The notes under the pieces are model-generated. The model was given only the letters and a program-made list of their open reading frames with translations, did no database searches and was not told the origin of the DNA. Position numbers and translations under genes: made by a program. This document shows positions 1 through 8,346 of a stretch of 64,000 nt of DNA, piece after piece. The DNA comes from Streptomyces sp. CGMCC 4.7035 (lineage in GTDB: Bacteria > Actinomycetota > Actinomycetes > Streptomycetales > Streptomycetaceae). Where the stretch lies: contig NZ_CP134053.1 of the NCBI RefSeq assembly GCF_031583065.1, positions 1,240,001 to 1,304,000 of the forward strand, given 5' to 3'. Position 1 is the stretch's first letter, and the number at the start of each line of letters is the position of its first letter.

Positions 1-888
1 GTCGTGCGAGACGTACGCGCCGGACCGCAGCAGCTTCAGTGCGGGCAGGGTGAGTTCGGGGATGGTCGCGAAGACGTCGGCGACCGCGTCGAACCACTCG
101 CTCCCGCCCGCGCTCACCACGATCTCGTCCGCACCCGCGAACCGCCCCGCCTTGTCGAACTCCGCCGCGAGTCCCACCAGTCGGCCGAGCCAGCCCCGCA
201 CCCGCTCCGGGGAGGCCCCGGGCACCTGGGCCTCATAGCCCGCGACGCCCACCAGCCGCAGCGTCGGCGCCACGGCCACCGCGTCCGCGACGGCCCGCGC
301 GTCCGCCTCCGTGCGCACCCCGGTGCGGGCTCCCTCGCCCGCGCCCAGCTCGACGACGACCTCCATCGGACGGCTCGTGCCCCTGCCCCGCAGGGCCGCG
401 TCCATCAGCTCCACTCCGCGCACGGAGTCCACGTAGCAGATGAAGCGGAAGTCAGGGTCGGCGGCCTGTTCGGCGGCGATCCAGCGCAAGGCCGCCGCGT
501 CGACCAGTTCGTTGGCGAGGAAGATCCGCCGGACGCCGAAGGCCCGGGCCACCCGTACTTGGTGGGGAGCCGCCAGCGTGATGCCCCAGGCGCCGTGCTC
601 GATCTGCCGCTGGAAGAGCTGCGGGGCCATGGAGGTCTTGCCGTGCGGGGCGAAGGCGAGGCCGTGCCGGGCCGCGTACGTCTCCATGAGCGTCAGGTTG
701 TGCTCCAGACGTTCGGCGGACAGCGCGAGGACCGGGGTGGTGAAGCCGCCGGTGAAGAGGTTGCGGCGCTCGGCCGTCAGCTCGGCGAGCGTCAGGCCCT
801 CGGCGTCCGGCGGCAGGCCCTTGAAACGGTGGTCGACGCGTTCCGCCATGAGGGCGGCGAGGCGTTCTGCGGCGGTAGCGGCGTCCAT
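1..888 (-). CDS. Amino acid deaminase, DSD1/alanine-racemase-fold type (3' end outside window)
   Basis: The gene starts at ATG 888 behind a strong AGGAGG and reads leftward out of the window, so about 296 N-terminal residues are visible. A HGKT motif near residue 80 (context PHGKTSMAP) fits the PLP-binding lysine of the alanine-racemase-like fold used by D-serine/D-threonine deaminating enzymes. The expected role is cytoplasmic PLP-dependent deamination of a D-amino acid. It is divergent from a sugar kinase, IclR and RidA gene set. RidA proteins hydrolyse the imine/enamine intermediates that such deaminases release, so the pairing is biochemically sensible. Substrate cannot be told from sequence. 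The C-terminal metal-binding region lies outside the window. Confidence 0.85.
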   Translation of the reverse strand, partial: MDAATAAERLAALMAERVDHRFKGLPPDAEGLTLAELTAERRNLFTGGFTTPVLALSAERLEHNLTLMETYAARHGLAFAPHGKTSMAPQLFQRQIEHGAWGITLAAPHQVRVARAFGVRRIFLANELVDAAALRWIAAEQAADPDFRFICYVDSVRGVELMDAALRGRGTSRPMEVVVELGAGEGARTGVRTEADARAVADAVAVAPTLRLVGVAGYEAQVPGASPERVRGWLGRLVGLAAEFDKAGRFAGADEIVVSAGGSEWFDAVADVFATIPELTLPALKLLRSGAYVSHD

Positions 889-904
889 GGGGCCTCCTGG
901 AGAT

Positions 905-929
905 GGCTATTGCAACATGTGCAATAGCC
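905..929. promoter_or_regulatory. Perfect inverted repeat, probable IclR operator
   Basis: GGCTATTGCA and TGCAATAGCC form perfect 10-bp arms around a 5-bp spacer, between the divergent deaminase and kinase genes. A second, looser TTGC/GCAA-like element (TTGCATATATCGCTTGCA) follows at 931-948. TTGCA-type dyads are typical of IclR-family operators, and an IclR gene lies in the adjacent operon, so local control of both divergent units is inferred. Confidence 0.65.
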
Positions 930-990
930 GTTGCATATATCGCTTGCAGCTGTCTAACATCCCGGCCAACGCGGGGGCAACGGAGCCGCC

Positions 991-2103
991 GTGACCCGCG
1001 CAGACCTACGAGGAGCCACCACCATCGTGACCACCACCGGCCTGGCCATCGCCCCGGACGTCGTGGACGTCGTCGCGCTGGGCGAGTCCATGGTCACGTT
1101 CCTGCCCTCCCGCCCGGGCCGCCTCGCCGACGTGCCCTCCTTCGATCGGGCCATCGGCGGCGCCGAGTCCAATGTGGCCTGCGTGCTCGCCGCCGCGGGC
1201 CACTCCACGCGATGGGTCAGCCGGGTCGGGGCGGACGGCTTCGGCGACCACCTGGTCGAGGCGATCGGGGCGTACGGCGTCGACGTCGCCTCCGTACGTC
1301 GTGATCCGGCGCGCCCGACCGGGATCTACTTCCGTACGGCGGGGGACCGGGCGACCGACGCCCACGAGGTGGCGTACTACCGGGCGGGGTCGGCGGCCTC
1401 GGCGATGACGGTGGAGAACCTGGACCTGGACGCGGTACGGGCCGGCCGGGTCCTGCACCTGTCCGGGATCACGGCGGCGCTGTCGGGCGACTGTCTCGAC
1501 CTCCTGCGGGAGCTGACCGCGCCCCGGGCCGGGCGTCCCCTCGTCTCCTTCGACATCAACCACCGCCCCGGCCTGTGGCGCGACGCCGACGGGCCCCGGG
1601 TGCTGCTGGAACTGGCGCGCGGCGCCGACATCGTGTTCGTCGGGGACGACGAGGCCCGCCAGGCCTGGGGGCTGCACGGCGCCCGCGCGATCCGGGACGC
1701 GCTGCCCGAGCCGGAGATCGTGGTCGTCAAGCAGGGCAGGGGCGGAGCGACCGCCTTCGACAGCGACACCGACGGCTTCCTGTGCGAGGACGCCACGGGC
1801 ACCGCCACCGTCGTACGGGCCTTGAAGGTCGATGTCGTCGCCGCCGTCGGCGCCGGGGACGCCTTCGCCGCCGGCTTCCTCTCCGCCACCCTGCGCGGGC
1901 TGCCCGTCCGCGACCGGCTGCGCCACGGCCACCTCATGGCCGCCGCCGCGCTCACCGTTCCCGGCGACCTCGCCACCCCTCCCGCCCGCGACCACGCCGA
2001 CCGGCTGGCCGCACTCGACGACGCCGGGTGGGGGACACTTCGACTCGGCCCCGGCTGGACGACAGCCGACGCGCGGGCCGACGAGGAGGTACGTACGCCA
2101 TGA
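991..2103 (+). CDS. PfkB-family carbohydrate kinase (2-keto-3-deoxygluconate kinase-like)
   Basis: A 370-residue ribokinase/PfkB-family sugar kinase. The N-terminal substrate lid region contains a GGAESNVA stretch, and the C-terminal signature VGAGDAFAAG near residue 286 supplies the catalytic aspartate and anion hole. It should phosphorylate a sugar or sugar acid with ATP in the cytoplasm; family resemblance points to 2-keto-3-deoxygluconate, but this is an inference. The start is either GTG 991 (GGAG five bases upstream) or GTG 1027 (AGGAG eleven bases upstream). The stop overlaps the ATG of the IclR gene (ATGA), so the two are translationally coupled. Confidence 0.88.
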   Translation: MTRADLRGATTIVTTTGLAIAPDVVDVVALGESMVTFLPSRPGRLADVPSFDRAIGGAESNVACVLAAAGHSTRWVSRVGADGFGDHLVEAIGAYGVDVASVRRDPARPTGIYFRTAGDRATDAHEVAYYRAGSAASAMTVENLDLDAVRAGRVLHLSGITAALSGDCLDLLRELTAPRAGRPLVSFDINHRPGLWRDADGPRVLLELARGADIVFVGDDEARQAWGLHGARAIRDALPEPEIVVVKQGRGGATAFDSDTDGFLCEDATGTATVVRALKVDVVAAVGAGDAFAAGFLSATLRGLPVRDRLRHGHLMAAAALTVPGDLATPPARDHADRLAALDDAGWGTLRLGPGWTTADARADEEVRTP

Positions 2104-2861
2104 GCCAGACCGTCGACCGGGCGCTGAGCATCCTGCCGCTGCTCGCCGAGGGGCCCGCCGATCTCGGGCAGGTCGCCGACCGGCTCGGCGTGCACAAGTC
2201 CACCGCGCTCCGCCTCCTGCGCACCCTGCACGAGCACGGACTGGTCTACCGCCAGTCCGACCAGCGCTACCGCCTCGGCGCCCGTCTCTTCGCGCTCGCC
2301 CAGGAGGCCGTCGAGAATCTCGACGTCCGCGAGATCGCCCACCCGCACCTCGTTCGCCTCAACGAGGAGTGCGGACACACCGTCCACCTCGCCGTCTACG
2401 AGGAGAACGAGGTCCTCTACATCGACAAGGTGGAGAGCCGTTACCCCGTACGGATGTACTCCCGGATCGGGAAGCCGGTGGCCATCACCGTCGCAGCCGT
2501 CGCCAAGCTCCTCCTCGCCGATCTGCCCGAGGCCGAGCGCCGCGCCGTCGCGGAGAAGCTCGACTATCCCCTGTACACGGCCCGTTCGACACCGAACGCC
2601 GCGGCCTTCCTCAAGGAGCTGGCGACCGTGCGCGGCCAGGGCTGGGCCACCGACCTCGGGGGCCACGAGGAGTCCATCAACTGCGTCGCCGCCCCCGTCC
2701 GCGGCGCCGACGGCCGGGTCGTCGCGGCCATGTCCGTCTCCGCGCCCAACGTCGTCGTCACCGCCGAGGAACTCCTCACCCTGCTCCCGCTGGTGCGGCG
2801 TACCGCGGACGCCATCACCCGGGAGTACTCCGGCAACACCCCGGCGAAGGACACCGTATGA
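2100..2861 (+). CDS. IclR-family transcriptional regulator
   Basis: A 253-residue protein with an N-terminal winged helix (about residues 1-60, including the HKSTALRLLRTL recognition-helix region) and a C-terminal GAF-like effector domain typical of IclR regulators (SINCVAAPV near residue 200). It begins on the ATG that overlaps the kinase stop codon. The likely role is local control of the kinase/RidA operon and the divergent deaminase through the palindrome at 905-929. The stop codon again overlaps an ATG, which opens a chain of mini-ORFs leading to RidA. Confidence 0.93.
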   Translation: MSQTVDRALSILPLLAEGPADLGQVADRLGVHKSTALRLLRTLHEHGLVYRQSDQRYRLGARLFALAQEAVENLDVREIAHPHLVRLNEECGHTVHLAVYEENEVLYIDKVESRYPVRMYSRIGKPVAITVAAVAKLLLADLPEAERRAVAEKLDYPLYTARSTPNAAAFLKELATVRGQGWATDLGGHEESINCVAAPVRGADGRVVAAMSVSAPNVVVTAEELLTLLPLVRRTADAITREYSGNTPAKDTV

Positions 2862-2933
2862 CGGGCAAGTACGCCGTATGACCCACAAGTACGCCGTATG
2901 ACCGCCAAGGACACTGACAAGGACACCGTATGA
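2858..2933 (+). other. Chain of three mini-ORFs with ATGA overlaps
   Basis: Three tiny reading frames link the IclR and RidA genes. They are 2858-2881 (MTGKYAV), 2878-2901 (MTHKYAV) and 2898-2933 (MTAKDTDKDTV). Each stop codon overlaps the next ATG, and the last stop overlaps the RidA start. The DNA is an imperfect tandem repeat with 20-base spacing of a CCGTATGAC-containing unit. The third peptide repeats the AKDTV end of IclR. This looks like repeated duplication of the IclR/RidA stop-start junction that keeps translational coupling intact. Whether the peptides do anything is unknown. Confidence 0.7.
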
Positions 2934-3340
2934 CGGACAAGATCGCCCTGACCCCGAAGACCCACACCACACCGCCCGCCAAGTTCTCGCACGGCGTGAA
3001 GAAGGGCAACATCCTCCAGGTCGCGGGCCAGGTCGGCTTCCTGCCGGCCGAGGAGGGCAGGCCGCCCACGCCCGCGGGCCCGACCCTGCGCGCGCAGACA
3101 CTCCAGACCCTCGCCAACGTCAAGGCCATCCTGGAGGAGGGCGGCGCCGGCTGGGACGACGTGATGATGATCCGCGTCTACCTGACCGACGTGGACCACT
3201 TCGCCGAGATGAACGAGATCTACAACAGTTACTTCGAGGAGCAGGGCCTCACCCAGCCGCCCGCCGCCCGGACCACCGTCTACGTGGGTCTCCCGGCCGG
3301 CCTCCTCATCGAGATCGACGCGCTGGCCGTCCTCGGCTGA
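2930..3340 (+). CDS. RidA-family reactive intermediate deaminase
   Basis: A 136-residue Rid protein (YjgF/YER057c/UK114 fold). It has the family's usual length and an RTTVYVGLPAG C-terminal segment near residues 116-126, with the arginine that binds the substrate carboxylate. It is expected to hydrolyse enamine/imine intermediates from PLP enzymes, and the divergent amino acid deaminase is a plausible source. The start ATG overlaps the stop of the preceding mini-ORF, so RidA synthesis probably depends on reinitiation through the chain. Confidence 0.9.
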   Translation: MTDKIALTPKTHTTPPAKFSHGVKKGNILQVAGQVGFLPAEEGRPPTPAGPTLRAQTLQTLANVKAILEEGGAGWDDVMMIRVYLTDVDHFAEMNEIYNSYFEEQGLTQPPAARTTVYVGLPAGLLIEIDALAVLG

Positions 3341-3391
3341 CGCGGCGCCGACTCGCCCACCACTCCCGCACTCCGTACGCCGTCAGAGCGA

Positions 3392-3428
3392 CTTCGTCCG
3401 GCGAAGAAAGTGCCTTCGTCCGGCGAAG
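3392..3428. promoter_or_regulatory. Two tandem CTTCGTCCGGCGAAG dyads
   Basis: The 15-base imperfect palindrome CTTCGTCCGGCGAAG occurs exactly twice, at 3392-3406 and 3414-3428, with a 22-base period (two helical turns). A TATAAC hexamer lies just after at 3434-3439. The helical spacing next to a -10-like hexamer suggests a dimer-of-dimers operator for the downstream gene. A paired-hairpin transcription end for RidA is the alternative. Confidence 0.55.
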
Positions 3429-3440
3429 ATTCGTATAACG

Positions 3441-4061
3441 ATGCAGGGGCCGGCTGTGTCCGGCACAGGATCTTCGACCATACTGCCCGCTGTGGAGCAG
3501 CGCATTGGTTCGAGCAGCCAGCCCCTGGACGGTGCCGGGATCGACCCGGCCTTCATCCCCGGGCTCACCTCACCCGTGTCCGGCGAACCGAAGGAGGTCG
3601 ATCCGGAGGACGCCAAGCCGGAGGACCGCGAGGCCGAGGACGTGAAGCAGGAGGCCGCCTCCGACGGAACGGCCTCCGACGAGAAGCCTGCCGAGGAGCC
3701 CAAGGGGGAGTCCGAGGAGGGGTCCGAGGAGGAGTCCGCCCCCGACGGCCCTGTCTTCGAGGCCTCCGACCGCCGGGCCAGATTCGTCGCCGATCACCGC
3801 GGAGTACGTCTGCACCTGGACGACCAGGAGTGCGAGTTCCGCTGGGACGAGATCGGCGCCGTCGAGACCGAGACCTCACGCTTCGGGAAGCGGTTCACCG
3901 TCACGGTGCATACTCCTGACCGCCGTTGGTACCCGATCGAGATCGAGGCGACGGCCAGGAGCCGCTTCAAGGAGTGGGAGGCGCAGCTGGACGAGGTCCT
4001 GGACGCCTACTTCGAGGACGAGGAGGAAGAACCCTCCGTCCTGGTGAAGGCCGACGACTGA
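3441..4061 (+). CDS. Acidic hypothetical protein with C-terminal folded domain
   Basis: Up to 206 residues. The middle (about residues 40-110) is a low-complexity Glu/Asp/Pro/Lys-rich segment with repeated EEP/EES steps and is likely disordered. The last 95 residues are a compact domain with alternating hydrophobic strands (RFVADHRGVRLHLDDQ onward) and a tryptophan-rich end. I do not recognise the family. The start is unsettled: TATAAC directly abuts ATG 3441, which would put a transcript start inside the codon, so GTG 3456 or GTG 3492 may be the true start. GTG 3492 sits eight bases after CATACT and could be leaderless. Confidence 0.65.
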   Translation: MQGPAVSGTGSSTILPAVEQRIGSSSQPLDGAGIDPAFIPGLTSPVSGEPKEVDPEDAKPEDREAEDVKQEAASDGTASDEKPAEEPKGESEEGSEEESAPDGPVFEASDRRARFVADHRGVRLHLDDQECEFRWDEIGAVETETSRFGKRFTVTVHTPDRRWYPIEIEATARSRFKEWEAQLDEVLDAYFEDEEEEPSVLVKADD

Positions 4062-4070
4062 CCCACGCCG

Positions 4071-5423
4071 TCAGCCGCAGTACTGGGCCTCCTTGCCGAT
4101 GGACCGGTACATACAGTCGGCGTTCTCCAGCAGTTGCAGCACCGCGTCCCGGTTCCGCGACGTCTCCCGCTCGATGACCTCGTCGGGCGGGTAGAAGCCG
4201 CCCCCGGAGCTCGACGTCGGATACATCTCGAAGGTGTAGTCGAAGATCTTGTGCACACCCCAGAGGTAGTCGTCGATCGAACCGTCCGTGATGTACAGGT
4301 CGCTCGACTGCTCGGGCGTGTAGCCGTTGCTGGCGGCCATCTTCTGCCCGACGGCCTTGAAGGCGGCGGCGTCGTCCGCCGTCATACCGGTCGCGGTGTC
4401 GGAGTACGTGTAGCCGAAGGGCCACAGCACGAGTTCGCTGTAGGTGTGGAAGTCGATGCCCGCCTTGATCTGCTGCTTGCCGCCGACCACCCGGCTGCGC
4501 ACGAAGTCGGAGACCACCTTCACCTCGGGCGCCGACTCGGCGGCCGCCCCGCGGTACGTCTCCGAGGACGTGGAGCCCGACGAGCCGCCGCAGCAGCCCC
4601 ACTTGTAGTTCCAGTTGCGGTTCAGGTCCGTGCCGACGTACGACGAACCGGAGTTGGGCTGGCGGTTCTTGCGCCACGAGCGGTACGAGCCGGTCGCGAT
4701 GTCGTACTCGCCGCCGTCCGGGTTGAGGTCCGGCACGATCCAGATCTCACGGCTGTTGACGATGTTGGTGATCCGGGAGTCGCTGCCGTAGCCCGCGCCC
4801 AGCTCGCGCAGCAGGTACAGCGCCATCTCCACGGTCAGGTGCTCGCGCGCGTGCTGGTGGAAGGTGAAGAGAACCTCGGGCTCGCTCTCGTCGGTCGCCA
4901 CATTGTCGCTGACCTTGATGGCGACGATGTCCCGGCCCTGGTACGACTTGCCGATCACCTGCTTGCTCATGATGCTCGGGTAGGCCGCGAGGCGCTGGTC
5001 GATCTCCGCGTTCATCTCGGCGTAGTTGTGGTACTTCGAGTCCGCCGAGGGGAAGTCGTAGAGCCGTATGTCACCGGAGCTGCCTGAGCGGTCCGGGGCC
5101 GCGCCGAGCGGTGTGACGTCGTAGCCGAGCGTCCGCAGCTTCTTGACCTGGTCGGCGCGGCCGGAGACGACGACCGTCTCCTCGTCCGCCTCGTCGACCG
5201 TCACCCCGGCCTGCTGAATCGCCGTACGGGTCACGGGGGTCGTGCTCTGGTGGATCTCGTACTGGCGGATGTCGTCGGCCGAGGGCGCCGCCTTCTTCCC
5301 GGAGGTCGCCGTGGCGCTGGTGGTCGCCGAGACGGGCGCCGCGAGGGCGAGGGCCAGCAGGGCGGCGAGGGCCGCGGTGCGTCTGCCGCTGCGGGCTCCT
5401 GATCCGCGCATGCGAAGTCGCAT
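4071..5423 (-). CDS. Secreted zinc carboxypeptidase, M14 family
   Basis: A 450-residue extracellular metallopeptidase. It starts at ATG 5423 with AAGGAGA six bases upstream, followed by an Arg-rich signal peptide with an Ala/Leu core ending near APVSA. An N-terminal propeptide-like segment precedes the M14 domain. Zinc ligands are visible as HARE near residue 189 and a later histidine in FHTYSE; the substrate-binding TDLNRNW stretch lies between, and the catalytic glutamate sits in TFEMYP near residue 399. It should release C-terminal amino acids from extracellular peptides. The long upstream frame to 5591 is not coding-like. Confidence 0.93.
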   Translation of the reverse strand: MRLRMRGSGARSGRRTAALAALLALALAAPVSATTSATATSGKKAAPSADDIRQYEIHQSTTPVTRTAIQQAGVTVDEADEETVVVSGRADQVKKLRTLGYDVTPLGAAPDRSGSSGDIRLYDFPSADSKYHNYAEMNAEIDQRLAAYPSIMSKQVIGKSYQGRDIVAIKVSDNVATDESEPEVLFTFHQHAREHLTVEMALYLLRELGAGYGSDSRITNIVNSREIWIVPDLNPDGGEYDIATGSYRSWRKNRQPNSGSSYVGTDLNRNWNYKWGCCGGSSGSTSSETYRGAAAESAPEVKVVSDFVRSRVVGGKQQIKAGIDFHTYSELVLWPFGYTYSDTATGMTADDAAAFKAVGQKMAASNGYTPEQSSDLYITDGSIDDYLWGVHKIFDYTFEMYPTSSSGGGFYPPDEVIERETSRNRDAVLQLLENADCMYRSIGKEAQYCG

Positions 5424-5646
5424 GAAGTCTCCTTGTTCTCCAGGTGTTCCGGGGTTGCCGGATGTGGGGTGGAGCGGGGGACGGTTCGTTCGTGCGACGT
5501 ACGTGCCGGGCCTGTCGGCGGGAGGCTCCCGTCGGCAGACCCTTGATGCGGGTGTGGCGCTCATGGTGCGGAAATGGCATGAGCAGGTCAAGAGCGCTCA
5601 AAGAGCCGAAGGCGTGAACCAGCCGAAAAAATGACGCAGTTCACGC

Positions 5647-5678
5647 CCGCCCGGCGACACGGTGGAGTTGCCGGGCGG
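5647..5678 (-). terminator. Hairpin downstream of the membrane partner gene
   Basis: CCGCCCGGC (5647-5655) pairs perfectly with GCCGGGCGG (5670-5678) across a 14-base loop, about 165 bases past the stop of the leftward gene ending at 5842. No T-run follows, which is common for Streptomyces terminators. The rest of 5424-5841 is the carboxypeptidase upstream region and holds no gene. Confidence 0.45.
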
Positions 5679-5802
5679 CGAACTGGTCATCAAGCGTTGC
5701 CGCACCTGGCCCCGTGACCCCACGAGTTCCGGGTGCAGGCGCGTCCACCCCCGGAACCACAGTCCGGGCCCCGGGGGTGCGCCCAGCCCCCCGGGGCCCG
5801 TT

Positions 5803-5848
5803 CCTCGCGGGCGCGGATCAACCGAGCCTCGCGGGTGCGGATCAACCG
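5803..5848. repeat. Tandem 22-base direct repeat across a stop codon
   Basis: CCTCGCGGGCGCGGATCAAC at 5803 recurs at 5827 with one mismatch and a 24-base period. The second copy contains the stop codon of the leftward gene ending at 5842, so the 3' end of that gene has been duplicated downstream. Slipped-strand duplication is the likely origin. Confidence 0.6.
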
Positions 5849-7113
5849 GCCGGGAGCCACTTCGCGCTGGTGGCGATGGCCTCCATCTGCTTCATCGTGA
5901 GCGCGGGCGTCTCGCGGGTCGCGTCGTCGTGCGGAGCGCCGGCGTTCAGGGCGCTGATCACCACGCGGCGGCCGTCGGTACGAATGGTGTCGACGGTCCA
6001 CATGACGGCCCCCGCGCCGCCCTTCTCGCTCGGTTCCTGGTGGGTGGCGACCTTGGTGCCGTCGGGAAGGGTCTTGGTGCCGGCCCCGAAGAGATCGCCC
6101 TCGACATCCGACATGTTGGGCTGGACGTTGACCTGCACCAGGCTCCTGCCCTTGCCGTCGTCGACGACGACGTACCCGAAACCGCTGTCGCCCGCGCCGC
6201 TCCTGTCGACGACCTTGACCCCCTTGGGCAGGAGCGAGGTGAGCGTCGAGGACACCGAACCGCCGGGGAACAGCTGCGTCGGGCTCGGCTCGGTGTCCAT
6301 GGGAGGGGCGGGGACGGCGTCGGCGACGGCACGCCACTCACGCGCGCTGATGAGCGCCGTCAACTGGGCGGGGGAGAGGGGAGGCTGCTCCCGGCTGACG
6401 GGCGCATCCTTCTCGGCGGCCGCGTTCCACTCCTGTGCGCTGATGTGCTGCCCCGTCGGCGTGATGAGATCGGCGACCCACCGCTTCGTGCCGCTGCGCT
6501 GGTTCGGATACTCGTATCCCTTCATCACCATCACCTTGGAGCCGTCGGGCAGCGTGGAGGTGGTACAGGCGTCGTACGCGATGTACACCTTGTCCGGGCA
6601 CCTGATGGCCTCGCGGGCTTCCTCGCTGCCGGGCTGTACGCGGGCGACGGAGAGGGACACGGCGGCCTTGCCGTTGCCGTCGTCGTAGACGACCTGGGCG
6701 TACGGCGCCGCCGGCTTCTCGCCGGTACCGCGCCCCGTCTCGTTGCTGAACTTGCCCTTGGGAAGGAGCGACTTGAGGGTGCGAATGACCTCGTCACCGG
6801 TCACGGGCGACGCCCGGTGGGTGGTGGTGGGGGTGGGTGAGGCCGTCGGCAGCGGATTGGCGGCAGCGGACCGCTGTTGTTCGGCGTCCCCGTGGGTGCC
6901 GGGCAGGACCAGTGCCCCGCCCAGGCCCACGAGCGCGATCCCGGTCACGCCACCCGCGACGGCGGCGGCCCGGCGCCACAGCCGGAGCCGTCGGCCGCGG
7001 GTCTCGCCACGGGCCACCATGGTGGACTGCTGGTCGGTCTCGAAGGCGCCGCCGGCGTGACGCAGGGCCGCGGCGAACCGGTCCTCGAAGGGGTCGTGCT
7101 CTTCAACGGGCAT
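5842..7113 (-). CDS. Single-pass membrane protein, probable partner of the adjacent sigma factor
   Basis: A 423-residue protein with a cytoplasmic N-terminus of about 50 residues, one transmembrane segment (about residues 52-72, AVAGGVTGIALVGLGGALVL), a Ser/Thr/Pro linker, and two related extracytoplasmic halves. Each half carries an LLPKGK-type motif near a Ser/Thr-rich strand region, suggesting internal duplication. It lies 65 bases downstream of a SigE-type sigma factor gene on the same strand. That arrangement is typical of an anti-sigma or sigma-associated membrane protein, but the N-terminus has no zinc-type HxxxCxxC motif, so anti-sigma function is only inferred. The start ATG 7113 lacks a clear Shine-Dalgarno sequence. 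Confidence 0.8.
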   Translation of the reverse strand: MPVEEHDPFEDRFAAALRHAGGAFETDQQSTMVARGETRGRRLRLWRRAAAVAGGVTGIALVGLGGALVLPGTHGDAEQQRSAAANPLPTASPTPTTTHRASPVTGDEVIRTLKSLLPKGKFSNETGRGTGEKPAAPYAQVVYDDGNGKAAVSLSVARVQPGSEEAREAIRCPDKVYIAYDACTTSTLPDGSKVMVMKGYEYPNQRSGTKRWVADLITPTGQHISAQEWNAAAEKDAPVSREQPPLSPAQLTALISAREWRAVADAVPAPPMDTEPSPTQLFPGGSVSSTLTSLLPKGVKVVDRSGAGDSGFGYVVVDDGKGRSLVQVNVQPNMSDVEGDLFGAGTKTLPDGTKVATHQEPSEKGGAGAVMWTVDTIRTDGRRVVISALNAGAPHDDATRETPALTMKQMEAIATSAKWLPAG

Positions 7114-7178
7114 GACGAACCGCCGTTTCTGCGGGATGTGTGGTGGTCAGGTGGGGGCGGGGACGGGGCCGGGGCGGA

Positions 7179-7694
7179 TCAGGATCTCGCGTACTCATTG
7201 AGGGCGTCGCCGAGGAGCGTGCGCAGCCGGGCGAGGGCGCGGACGCAGCGGGTGCGTACGGCGGCCGAGCTGGTGTTCATCGCGGCGGCGGTCTCCTCGA
7301 TGCTGCGGTCCTCCCAGTAGCGCAGGACGACCACGGCCCGGTCCTTGGCGGACAGCCGTCGCAGCGCCTCGACGAGGGTGAGCCGCAGAGGCGTGTCGCC
7401 GGCCGTGTCCGGCTCGGGGAGGTCGGGGAGCACGTCGGTGGCGCGCTCCTTGCGGCTGCTGTGGCGCCGCTGATGGGCGAGGAAGGTACGGGTGAGGACG
7501 GTCTGGGCGTACCCGGCGGGGTTGTCGACGCGGGAGATGCGGCCCCAGCGCAGGTACACCCGGCCGAGGGTCTCCTGGACGAGGTCCTCGGCGAGATGGG
7601 TGTCGCCGCCGGTGAGCAGACAGGCGGACCGGTACAGGTGTCTGGCGCGTGCGGCGGCGAACTCCTGGTATCCGTCGCTGCGGCCCAGTCTCAT
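7179..7694 (-). CDS. SigE-type RNA polymerase sigma factor (ECF-like)
   Basis: A 171-residue sigma-70-family protein. Region 2 covers about residues 10-75 (LYRSACLLTGGDTHLAEDLVQET) and region 4 about 100-160, where RAVVVLRYWEDRSIEETAAA is the helix-turn-helix approach. No long N-terminal region 1 is present, consistent with the ECF class called SigE-like in actinobacteria. It directs RNA polymerase to a dedicated promoter set. The membrane protein gene 65 bases downstream is its probable regulator. Start ATG 7694 has GGGAGA upstream. Confidence 0.93.
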   Translation of the reverse strand: MRLGRSDGYQEFAAARARHLYRSACLLTGGDTHLAEDLVQETLGRVYLRWGRISRVDNPAGYAQTVLTRTFLAHQRRHSSRKERATDVLPDLPEPDTAGDTPLRLTLVEALRRLSAKDRAVVVLRYWEDRSIEETAAAMNTSSAAVRTRCVRALARLRTLLGDALNEYARS

Positions 7695-7843
7695 GCTGTC
7701 TCCCGGTTTCCGTGTCGTTCCGTTCCGCCCTCACCTCATTGATGCGGTGGACCCCCGGAAATGTTTCAACGGACTTGGCGGACCTGGATACTGATCGTCG
7801 TACGTGCTTACGTACGACCGACACGGGACGCGAGGGGACGACC

Positions 7844-8314
7844 ATGCACCAGCCGGGATACGGCGGGCCCGGGCAGGGTCAGCCCGGGTACGGTCAGCCC
7901 GGGTACGGCCACCAGCCGCCGCCGGCGGGCCCGCCCGGTTTCGGCCCGCCGCCACCGGCGTACGCGCCGCACGTGCCGAACGCGCCACACCCGTCGTATC
8001 CGGCCCGGACACCCCCGGCACCCCAGGCACCCTTTGGACCGGACTTCCTGGCAGCCGACCGCCACAACTCGGTGGTGGTGGACGCGCAGGGCGTCTTCTT
8101 CGAGATGCGCGGCCTGACGGCGGAGTTTCCCTGGCACGTCGTCCGCAGCGCCCACTACCGTCCGAGCCCCGACGGCAAGGCGCTGATGGTGGCGGTGGTG
8201 CACGTCGACGGCAGGGTGTTCGAGTGCGTGGTGCTCGCGAAGCGCGGCGGGAGCCTTCAGGAGTGGCTCGGCCAACTGGCGGCGGTACTGGGGCACTACC
8301 GCCCGATGGGCTGA
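7844..8314 (+). CDS. Gly/Pro/Tyr-rich hypothetical protein with small C-terminal domain
   Basis: A 156-residue protein in two parts. The first 70 residues are a low-complexity tail of GYGQPGYG-type and PPPPA-type repeats. The last 85 form a compact strand-rich domain (SVVVDAQGVFFEMRG, then FPWHVVRSAHY) that resembles small domains sensing or binding at the membrane, but I do not recognise it firmly. Start ATG 7844 has AGGGGA upstream. It is divergent from the sigma factor gene and convergent with the TetR gene. A short GGGCGG/CCGCCC hairpin at 8322-8343 lies between the two convergent genes. Confidence 0.75.
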   Translation: MHQPGYGGPGQGQPGYGQPGYGHQPPPAGPPGFGPPPPAYAPHVPNAPHPSYPARTPPAPQAPFGPDFLAADRHNSVVVDAQGVFFEMRGLTAEFPWHVVRSAHYRPSPDGKALMVAVVHVDGRVFECVVLAKRGGSLQEWLGQLAAVLGHYRPMG

Positions 8315-8346
8315 CGCACAGCGGGCGGTCGGCCTTGTCCGCCCGG

